Translations under genes and position numbers: made by a program | Shown here: positions 21,437 through 29,291 of the stretch, piece after piece | How the letters are laid out: every line of letters begins with the position of its first letter | Position numbering within the stretch: the first letter of the stretch is position 1 | DNA from: Blattamonas nauphoetae | Taxonomy: Eukaryota > Preaxostyla > Oxymonadida | DNA length: 29,291 nt | Direction of reading: 5' to 3' | NCBI GenBank assembly: GCA_033064195.1 | Contig: JARBJD010000608.1 | Location: forward strand, 1-29,291 | The notes under the pieces: generated by a model | What the model was told of the DNA's origin: nothing | Database searches by the model: none | Seen by the model: the letters and a program-made list of their open reading frames with translations, nothing else

Positions 21437-22646
21437 TCACAAACTTGTCGAGCAGCCAGATGGGATCGAGTTTGAGAGTATTGGAGAGTGTGTCGCTGTC
21501 GCTGGTTTGGTGCTTGTCGTGTGAGATCGGATGTGTCCAGAGAGATGAGAAGTCTGAGTTGGATTATTGTTTAAGTGTATTTGGCGAAAGGTTGGCGTGG
21601 GAGGATGGAGAAACGTGGACGAGTGACGTTGGCTGAAACAGCGGGACAGACAGGAAGACGCCCAAAAGTTTAGTGTTTTGGTAGGACTGTTGACATAAAT
21701 TTGAGCAAATGAGGCGATTGTATGAAGTGTGAACGGAGATACGAGGAAGGGATGGTGATGGAGAGTGAATGGGAAGAATTGGAGGGAAGAGTGGTGGTAG
21801 GCAGTGTTTAGGACGATGAAGATGAAAGATTTTGATGAAAACGAAAGCAATGAGAGAGTGGATTGAATTGTCGCGAATACGAAGAGCCAGACGGAATCGA
21901 GTCGAGAGAAGTGCGTATGCTGGACATAAATCGAGATTAGTGGACTCGAGAACGGACGAGTGGATTGAAGGAGAATAATGGAATCCAAGAGATTGAAGAG
22001 ATCTTGCGATTTCTGCTCAATTTGGGAATTCTGAGGCGTCGACGAGAGGATCGTGGCGGTTGGAGTCTGATGAATATGATGGTTCTTAAAGTCAGCAATG
22101 AGGAGCGACAACGTCTGTTGCAGAGAATCCAGGGTGAAAGGGCTGAGTGAAACTTCTGCGGGGCCAGAGGGAGTGACAAGCTGAACATGCTCAGGAAACA
22201 TGCGGCTTTCATCTATTCTTGTGATCTCCTTCAAAAGTGACGTGCGTTTGCATTTCCGCCGAGATTGCTCGATATCCACGCCCAAGGTATTTCTTGATTC
22301 AGGAGATCCCTCCAACGAGAGAAGACTCATCGACTCGGTCACGAGTTCTAGCATCATTTCAATCGTAATTTGATTGGTTTTCCGTCGATTCATATGTATC
22401 CGTAAAAGTTTTGGTGACGATGTCCAAAATGATTGGAATGAGGACGAACAGAGCGGACAACTCGAAGCGTGAGCAATTCCTCCCAAAATGCGATTCACGA
22501 TGCATAATAATCAGTGTTTTGAGAAGGTAGAGAGTATCTCCGATAAATCCTTCATTGATGTTGGATGCTTCCAGACTCACAGCAGCTGAGATCTGGAAGA
22601 GTTTGTGTTCAAAACAAGAATCAGCAAATACGTGTTGGGTATTCAC
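21437..22646 (-). pseudogene. Captured host-like gene fragment within the hAT-like element
   Basis: A 353-codon frame (22498-21437) contains IEMMLELVTESMSLLSLEG, a Ser/His/Thr/Pro-rich middle and a hydrophobic stretch (SVWLFVFATIQSTLSLLSFS). Just upstream, in another frame, 22646-22359 reads FIGDTLYLLKTLIIMHRESH and LFVLIPIILDIVTKTF, which looks like a continuation of the same helical protein. I do not recognise the family. It lies wholly between the ends of the 2.39-kb element and has host-like composition, so capture by the transposon is the simplest explanation. Confidence 0.4.
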
Positions 22647-22920
22647 AAGAGATGTGAGGGAGATTCGAGTTGAGAGAGAGATTGTTCGTCCGTGAGTATA
22701 TCAGTTTGTTTTAAGACAGGTGGAGTCATTTTTTTGTACAAAAATTAACCCACAATGAGAACTTTCGAAATGATGAAGTAAAATTTAGAGGTAATCATTT
22801 GAATTTAGACTTTAATGATGATTCGTACTTGATTCCGAAAAGATGAACGCACAAGTTAACTTCGGTTGTTAGAATATGGAGTTGCGGGTTTTCCCGAAGT
22901 TGCGTGTTTATCCGATGATG

Positions 22921-23568
22921 TTCAATATTTCTTTTCACTCTTCTGTCTGACAGTTGAGAAAAACTTCCTGTTGTGGATATTGAAAACACTCCTGAACCTG
23001 TGTCCTCATCATAGTAATACAAAGCTGGTTTGTCACAGGAGACCACATAATAATTCCATCACCATTGAACTGAATTCCTGAAGTTTCTGCAATCGATTGT
23101 GAGATTGAAATTCCAGAAGAAAATGTTGATGCCGGATATGTTCCAGGATACTTCGGAAGTGATCCTTCTGAGATATTCCACTTCGCTCCATTCACATTCA
23201 TCAATCCTCCGATTGTTGGTGTCGTGATTGATCCATTTGTGCTGACTACTTTTGGATTGAAGATATCGCTGACTTGTGTGCTTCTGTTGTCTTCTGAAGT
23301 GAGTCAATCACTGCCGAATTCTCGTTGGTTGTTGAGAGATTACGATCAATCATTTTCTCAATCATTTGTGAATTGAATTTTGTCGATTCATTTCTGCTTG
23401 CTCTTTCATTGAAATTAAAATTCTTGATTCCCTCATGAACATACGTCACCAGAACATTATTTCTGACATACTCAGAGACTAGCGAACAGTTCTCTCTCTC
23501 ATTGATTCAATTAATGCTTGTTCTGAACATACTCGACGTCTTTCCTTGTACATCGCGGTTGGATTCAT
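22921..23568 (-). CDS. S74 chaperone-domain fibre-like protein, N-terminal portion (fossil virus, broken, about three breaks)
   Basis: The gene begins at 23568 (ATG on the minus strand). Early sequence includes a heptad-like helix (MIEKMIDRNLSTTNENSAV, SLQKTTEAHKSAISSIQK), then a shaft-like region with ISISQSIAETSGIQFNGDG and LCIT, and reaches TGSFSQLSDRRVKRNIE. That last piece is the entry signature of S74 chaperone domains (S-D-x-R-x-K-x-N-I). Coiled coil, shaft and chaperone in this order is the plan of a trimeric virus fibre. A hAT element sits directly at the start codon. Confidence 0.65.
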
Positions 23569-23575
23569 TTAATAC

Positions 23576-25264
23576 TAGGCTTGTCTGACTGGCACTGACC
23601 GGTCAGTTTTCATCAAAACGTACTGACCGTCACTGACCGGAGAAATTTTGGTACCCATAATCGAGAGTTACCATTTCTCCGAAAGTGAAGACCTTCCAAT
23701 GGATCGAAACTCCATTTCTAATTTTTCCGAGTCTTTCTTCTGGATTCGACTTTGTACATCCTTTTTCTGTCCCTGAAGCTGTATCATGTCCATTTTCATC
23801 AACTTATGCCGATCATACCCATCCGTGATCCGAATTCAAGTTGAAACACAAGAGAAGTGACAAAATCTGTCTTTCATCATGATGTCTCCAACCAACAATG
23901 ATCACCTTTTCACCATTTCACGATATGTACATTCTTGAAAATCTTTGAAAGAAATGAGAGAGGGTTTTATCATAAAACGAAAACAACTCCTCCTGAAGAA
24001 TTGAAAGTGCAAAGAGCGTTCGCCTTCCTCATGGATGTACGGAACGAGAGGATTCCTCCAATCTGGATGACAACACCTTCGTATAAGGCCACCAATGTTG
24101 AGCTCACTGTTGAATCAGAATTGATTTTGATCGTGAAGGGTTGACAATGACGAGAAGAGGAACAGCGGGATGGACTTGTGATGAGATCGTTCAAGAAAGT
24201 TGATCACAACTCGCTGGATGGGTGCTGTGTTTGATGCAGTGATGGAGAACGAGAGTGACTGATTCTTTTGCATCAGTGTAGGTGTCGCATCGAATCAGAA
24301 GGCAGAGGATGGAAAAGAGGACAAGGGTGATTCGTGAAGCTTGTGGAGAGGAGTGGCCTTGTCTGCTCCAAACTGGTGGAGGTTCACAGACTTCGAAGTG
24401 TTCGATGTGAGAAACAGCAGCAGACTCTACAACAAGAGGCCGACCGCTTCGACAGCAAAGACAGAATCTCGCTCTAGAAGGTGACAATCGGATCAGGCGA
24501 TTCCAGTCTGCGCCAGAGCAAGATCAGACAGACTGGAAAATAACGATGCTTCATGGAGAGAATCTTGCGACGACATATCGAAAAGGAATTGGTGGTCAAC
24601 TGACATCTCTGAATCAACTTGAGGAGAGTTGGTGTTCAAAGGAGACTGGAAATAGACGTGATCGTCCACATCCATGTTTTCGGTGCGACGTCCAGAAACG
24701 GCAGCGGGAGGAAGTTGAGATAATGCTTCGGTTCGTTAGGAATATCTGCGTACCAAATAACCAGTGTAGACTATTGCCCAGGTGTGTGTGGATTTCGGAA
24801 AGTTGGGGTGAAGAATGGCGAGTAGTTTTGGCGAAGGGAGACAGAGGACGTTTCGGGTGTATTGAACGGGCTGAAATCAGCATAGTGAATGATCTGGTTG
24901 CTCTGAGTTTTGTATGTCGTCAGAAAAGAGAAGAATTGTGTGGTGGACTCTATTCTGAAGAAAATTGAGAATAGGGCAGAAAAAAGATATCACGAACTAA
25001 ACAAAACACACTACCAATGCAGATAAGAACAAAATGATGCGATGATGATCCCAAAATGCACAAGGATCAAGAGAGAGAGATGTTTCACACAAATAATTGA
25101 AAAGAGGCATTCATACAACTCCGGTCCGCAAGTAAAGAGATTACCATCTACAATCTTGCTTATTTCAAATGAAGATCATGTAGTTGATGATACAGTGAGA
25201 TCCGACCCTTAGAAAAAAACGTGACTGACACTGACCGGCACTTTTGGCCGGTCAGACAAGCCTA
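23576..25264. mobile_element. 1.69-kb non-autonomous hAT element at the fibre-gene start codon
   Basis: Terminal repeats TAGGCTTGTCTGACTGGC (left) and TAGGCTTGTCTGACCGGC (right, reverse-complemented) match at 17 of 18 bases. A perfect 8-bp target duplication TTTAATAC flanks it at 23568-23575 and 25265-25272. TGACCGG repeats cluster near both ends (23590-23640, 25222-25255). There is no transposase. The interior has short minus-strand frames (24883-24614, 24487-24191, 24194-23970; e.g. FTIKINSDSTVSSTLVALYE, which recalls the host surface-protein style), so it probably carries captured host sequence. The element separates the fibre-like start codon from its AT-rich 5' flank. Confidence 0.9.
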
Positions 25265-25272
25265 TTTAATAC

Positions 25273-25300
25273 AAATTAAAAAATTCAAAAATAAATTTTC
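25273..25300 (-). promoter_or_regulatory. Displaced T-rich box of the fibre-like gene
   Basis: On the minus strand this stretch reads TTTATTTTTGAATTTTTTAA, like the start-proximal boxes of the other virus genes. It now lies on the far side of the 1.69-kb hAT insertion, which duplicated the bases between it and the start codon. Confidence 0.45.
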
Positions 25301-25559
25301 AATCGTTGTTTTATCGTTGGTGATCTTCCGAGACTTCGATCCTCTCATCGATGGGTTCGATCAGTCCTGTTTGATCAGCGAAAGTACTTCAATGGGACAC
25401 GATCATCCCTTCTCGTTCATGACTGCTCTTTACCGTTTGATTTAGGTGTGTTTCTCTTCTACTTTCACATTTGTTCTCTCTTCTTTTTGTCTCTTCATTC
25501 TTGTTCTCGATCATCGACTTTTTCTTCTCCTCTCGTCCAGGTACATCACTTGGTTTTAG
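25301..25559. other. Boundary region between the fossil virus and the tandem array
   Basis: AT-rich with pyrimidine runs. No coding frame or virus terminal repeat was recognised; the virus boundary could lie anywhere from here to the array. Confidence 0.3.
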
Positions 25560-27170
25560 CTTCTGGAATTTCTTTCTGACTCATTCATGAAAGGTTTGTT
25601 CTCACCTTTGATAAATCTCTTCATAAAACATCCTTATGTACCGTCTCTGATCGAACCTAAACCGACCTCGAAACTCTGATGAAGTATCACGTCTTAACGT
25701 TAGAAACGACGTCTCATTTCCGACAATTAACTTGTGTGCTCTTCTTTTTATTTATTCTTTTAAAAATCTTTTCTGGACACACACCAACTGATCATCACAT
25801 CACCGACGCACTATCGCCTCTTACTTCTCGAAAGTGACCTTCACCGACCAATATTTTCAAGTTTGTTCTCTTTTGTTTTATCTTTTCCTAAAATTTATTT
25901 TGAACTCACATTCGCACCTCACTTTTTGTCTTCTTTTCTCTCTCCACTTCACTCTAGAATTTTCATTGTCACTTCATTCTTATTTTCTCTTCATTGTCTC
26001 TCACTTTTTCAAAAATTAAAGTTTGACATGAGTTCTAAAATTTTTGATCAACTTTTGGTGCTCGAAATTCTCGATCGATCGTCGATTTTGATTCAGAAGG
26101 TACGCCGCTTTGTTTTACTTTCTATTGACCTTGAATTCGCGTTCTCCCTCTTTGACTTTTTCATTTTACTCTTCTCTTTTCATAAAACATTCTCTCGGAC
26201 TCAATTTTGCTCTTTTCAGTCTTCTTCATTCAGGTACAGCACGGTGTTTTATGCTCTGATTAATGTGGATCCGACTGGAGATTAACCGGTTTGTTCTCTT
26301 TTTCAACTTATTCTTTCCTAAAACAAGTAGTGTACCAGATCGAAACGATCAAAACAGTCACCTTCGAATTGGGTACACGATCGCGCTTTATCGTTCACAG
26401 AATGTGGCATTACCGAAGTGAAACCGGTGTGCTCACGTTTTGTTTTTGTTCACTTTTAAAACCCATAGTTAACTCGATGTCAATGATCCTCACATCTGAG
26501 GTACAGTATGGTATGTTTTAGATTTCGAAAGAATGTGTCACTGAAGGATTGAAATTGGTATCCTCTGTTTCCACATTCATTCTTTCTTAAAATCAATTTG
26601 TGTACCAGATAAAGTGGACTGAAGAGTGACCATCCAATCGAGTGAAGCGTTGCTGTTTATGGTCGCAAAGGATGTCTCACAACTGGAACCAAACTGGTAT
26701 TCTCTTGTTTTTATTTATCTAATTCTAAAATTCAATTATGAACTCACTATCATTGATCCACAGCGTCCGCTCGAAATTAAGTTCACAATTATGTTTTAAA
26801 GTTCAACAGTATGTTTCTCAGAACTCACTTCACATGGATTACGAGGCGTTGGTTTTGTTCGCACGTAAAATTCATTTTAGACCATGATCTCGTTGTTTTT
26901 ACTCTTCCGTTTCTTTCTGTCCCTCACTTCACTTTATTGTTTGATTGCCACTTCATTCACTTTTGTTTGCTCTTTGTTTGTGAAATTTCGATTCTCTTGC
27001 TCTTAAAACTCATTTCTGAACCAGGATCTCGTTGGTTTTGATCTTCTCGATTCTTTCGTTCATCACTTCACTTTATTGCTTGATTCTCACTTCATTCACT
27101 TTTGTTTGCTCTTTTATGCGAAATTTCGATGAACGCGTTCATAAAACACATTAGTGTACCTCAATTCTCA
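25560..27170. repeat. Degenerate tandem array, about 137-bp period, about 12 copies
   Basis: A box of the form (T)TCNTAAAANN recurs at about 25617, 25749, 25886, 26038, 26181, 26314, 26453, 26586, 26724, 26862, 27003 and 27137. The spacings are 132-152 bases, mostly 133-141. Many units also have GGT(A/T)T(T/C)CTCT about 25-30 bases before it and TGTACCAG or GAACCAG/GAACTCAC just after. The last two units are the most alike (26881-27020 against 27020-27160, sharing CACTTCACTTTATTG and CACTTCATTCACTTTTGTTT). The plus strand is pyrimidine-rich. No long conserved protein frame crosses the units. Confidence 0.7.
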
Positions 27171-28356
27171 CTTCATCCACTTCACCATTCACTATTGTAC
27201 TTGCTCACTTCATTGTACCTTGTTTCAATCTCTTTTGTCAAATTAAGCAAAAAGTCAAAACAATGAAGACAAAATGATGTGCTCGTGAGGTGTGAACGAC
27301 GGAAAAAGGGTTGTGAAATGAGGTAAATGAGAGTGTCTTATGAACGGATAAGTGGTGAAATGGAACAAAGAAGATGAGTGATACAATGTGCTGAAATGAG
27401 TTTTGTTAAAACAAACATACGGACGAGATATGGGGAAAAGACGTAAAATCAACTTTATAGAAAAAGTACCGAACAAAAGTGTTAAAATTCAGCCGCTCCT
27501 CCTCAGAACGTGAGAAAGGGAGGATGATATGTGAAAACACATACAAAATGACGGTGACTGAAAGTGAGGTGAAAATGTGGTGAATCAAAGGTGTGTGCAA
27601 AAGAGGACTAATGAAGTGGGGAAACAGGAAATCTCAAAAAGCGTCGCTAGGACGCGAATGCGAAGAATTTAGAAGATCTAACGTTAAAACGAAAATTGGC
27701 AAAAAGTGTCCGAAGGATTGTGACGTGAAAAGGTTCATACCTAAAGTCGCCAGAAGGCGTTCTTATCCGATCTAACACCAAAAGGCGTCATAAGAGGACG
27801 ATTCCTGAGCGAAAGATGATGGAAGACAGGGTCCATACCGTATCTCGAAAATTTCGACTCGTAAAAATCCTCAATGGGTCGGATCAAACTTTTTCCAAAA
27901 GTGTTTTTATCGCGAATTTCACCTTTGAAATCGATTTTGTAATTTTAGAAGGTGTTTGAGGTGAATTTAAGACATAAAGTAGTTGTTAGTAGCGAAATCT
28001 GAAAATCGACTTTTGGTCCATTTTGACCACTGTTCGGTACGTAGTTCCACAAATTCTCAACCGATTTTCATCGGGATTGTTTTGATCGATGACTCACATC
28101 GTCCCCGACATTTTAGAAATTTTTCGATTTTTTCGAAGTGGTTCTCAAGTTGGATTCACTTTGTTCGAGTTCAAAAGTGAAAATCATCGAAAAAGTGACA
28201 ACATTTTGGAATATGGCAAAATTTGCTTCAAAATTGACGCTTAAAATGAGATCAAAATATTGAACATATTTCTGGAATTTAGGTCAAATATTGGCATCAT
28301 TGAAATGGCCTATATTCCTTTTAATACAAGATTTAGAAATGGTCAATCGGAATTGA
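27171..28356. other. AT-rich non-coding stretch
   Basis: Short frames on both strands are low-complexity and not convincing. Between 27640 and 27800 a loosely repeated block (AAAGCGTCGC...GATCTAAC and AAAGTCGCC...GATCTAAC, about 90 bases apart) with small GCG/CGC palindromes is visible. I see no RNA gene. Confidence 0.35.
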
Positions 28357-29291
28357 CTTTTCGTTTCTGATTTCAACGACTATTTCAATCTGGTTCCCAA
28401 ATCGTCTACTATACTACTTGCCGATGACGATTCGTCGGATGACAGCGATGATTCAGACAGCGAAGCTCAGTTGGATGGAAGAGCGAGGAGGAGGAAAAAG
28501 GAGGCAGAAACCAAAAGAACAAAAGCGACGAAACGAAGAGTGGTGTTCGACAAGATTCTTCAGAAACTGGAAACAGACTGGGACCAGAGTGACCTGATGC
28601 CTCCTCCTTCGATCGGCAGAGCACGAGGAAAGGGAAGTTCCGCCCTGTCCTTTCACGAGTCTATCTCCTCCACCCTTCCCTCCCTCAAGAGGAGTCTCAG
28701 TCGAGTGTGGATGATCAGCTGAAGGCTTTGTTAATCTCGGCAGGTCCAAATGAACTCACAAATCCTGTCACCCGCCACTCGAACAGGCCTCCAGTCATGA
28801 CATCTGACTCGCTGTTTGATGTGATCTGGCTGGACGGAGAGAGATGAAGGACCCATCGGCGGCATTCTCGTGTGTGATGGAGCAGTTGGAGAATCAGAGG
28901 CGGCAGAGGGAGGAAGCGGAAGAGGAGCAGATGAATACAGCTTCTCGTCTCGAACCAATCGAAGCACAGCTGTGTCTGTGATGAGCGAATTTCCAGACCA
29001 ACAGACCTTCCCAGCGCTTCAGACACCCTTCCATCCAAACAGAAGCACAACGCACACAATGGACACACTCGCAACAAGAGCATCTGACCTCACCCCACAA
29101 CTCCTCCCGTCTCGTCTTGAAAACGAAAACGTGGGCCATTCCAATCTTTTCAGACGATGAGAACTGTCCCACATTCAGTTCCACATCTGCTCACATTGCT
29201 CGCTCCACGGAACAGACCGCTGGTGATTGTGATGCAACATTTGGACGAGTACTTCCTGTCTGATCGATCCCAGTTCCTGCTTTATGGCTGT
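28357..29291 (+). pseudogene. Host gene fragment, acidic/basic then coiled-coil protein, in several frames, runs off right edge
   Basis: A plus-strand frame from about 28357 reads an acidic run (LADDDSSDDSDDSDSEAQLD), then a basic run (GRARRRKKEAETKRTKATKR), then VVFDKILQKLETDWDQSDL. It continues in another frame from about 28690 (SSVDDQLKALLISAGPNELT, MTSDSLFDVIWLDGER), then a Glu/Gln-rich helix (MEQLENQRRQREEAEEEQ) or, in the overlapping frame, a Ser/Thr/Pro-rich tail to 29160. The acidic-basic start suggests a nuclear or nucleolar protein, but I do not recognise a family. Frame changes near 28700 and 28850 mean introns, decay or assembly indels. Confidence 0.4.

Larger units (their letters stand above)
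20534..22920. mobile_element. 2.39-kb hAT-like non-autonomous element inside the fibre-like gene, carrying captured sequence
   Basis: Both ends start CATCA when read inward, and both carry the identical 13-mer AACCCGCAACTCC exactly 30 bases in from the end (20564 on the plus strand; 22890 on the minus strand). Further TTAACCC copies follow at the left end. The flanking 8-mers TTCAAGAA (20526-20533) and TTCAATAT (22921-22928) match at 6 of 8 positions, a degraded target duplication. No transposase is present. The interior holds a 28-bp minisatellite and a long minus-strand frame that look like captured host material. The worn duplication suggests it is the oldest of the insertions here. Confidence 0.65.
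12736..25300. mobile_element. Fossil Polinton-like / adintovirus-type virus element, broken, with nested hAT insertions
   Basis: The segments 12736-13435, 14005-20533, 22921-23575 and 25273 to about 25300 belong together. They share AT-rich composition, compact gene order and a repeated T-rich box before start codons. The intervening segments are hAT-type elements. Gene content: FtsK/HerA-like ATPase (minus), two unknown proteins, two MAPG small proteins, two paralogous capsid-like genes, a small unknown gene, and an S74-chaperone fibre-like gene (minus). Hexon-like capsid plus packaging ATPase plus a membrane-active small protein is the Polinton/adintovirus virion module. DNA polymerase B, integrase and protease were not found in the window, and terminal inverted repeats of the virus were not found. 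The element is broken, with roughly ten or more interruptions overall besides the insertions. It is old enough to be decayed but young enough that protein motifs are plain. Confidence 0.7.

Noticed and set aside
25340-25400. GGGTTCGATC as a tRNA T-arm
   Set aside because: No matching A box, acceptor stem or anticodon arm could be found around it.
25834-26521. Phe/Ser-rich plus-strand frames as membrane proteins
   Set aside because: They come from pyrimidine-rich repeats of the 137-bp array, change frame from unit to unit, and show no conserved features.
27255-27600. His/Phe/Thr-rich minus-strand frames
   Set aside because: Low-complexity translation of AT- and purine-rich non-coding DNA.

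Overview
The window looks like nuclear DNA from a microbial eukaryote. Evidence: hAT transposons with 8-bp target duplications, large secreted beta-helix surface proteins, and a calcium-channel gene of the inositol-trisphosphate/ryanodine receptor class. The style of the beta-helix protein (Ser/Thr-rich, repeated C-x-F-x-x-C turns, signal peptide) recalls the large surface-protein families of oxymonads such as Blattamonas. That assignment is from memory of the family and is inference. Most host genes here are spread over more than one frame, so the region is decayed or the assembly carries indels.

Layout. 1-2532 (minus): beta-helix surface protein, running off the left edge. 2540-4900: gene-poor, with a hAT-type terminus at 2792. 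About 4900-6496 (plus): C-terminal part of an IP3R/RyR-like channel, ending before a pore is visible. 6544-8804 (minus): hAT transposase with two frame changes. 8932-12060 (minus): an unrecognised host gene in several frames.

12736 to about 25300 is a fossil Polinton-like (Maverick/adintovirus-type) virus element. It has a packaging-ATPase-like gene, two unknown proteins, two small MAPG-starting proteins (one with a hydrophobic segment and Lys-rich tail), a tandem pair of paralogous capsid-like genes, a small unknown gene, and a fibre-like gene with an S74 intramolecular-chaperone domain. A T-rich box lies close upstream of seven of its start codons, and in four cases exactly 6 nt away. No DNA polymerase, integrase or protease is seen, so the element is partial here. 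It is broken in many places.

The fossil has itself been invaded repeatedly by hAT-type DNA transposons: a 561-bp MITE (13436-13996, perfect 8-bp duplication), a 2.39-kb element carrying a minisatellite and captured gene material (20534-22920, degraded duplication), a 1.69-kb element exactly at the start codon of the fibre gene (23576-25264, perfect 8-bp duplication), and a hAT end that cuts into the ATPase gene (12735). 

Downstream lies an unusual degenerate tandem array with a period of about 137 bp and about 12 copies (25560-27170). AT-rich non-coding DNA follows, then part of another host gene (28357 to the right edge).
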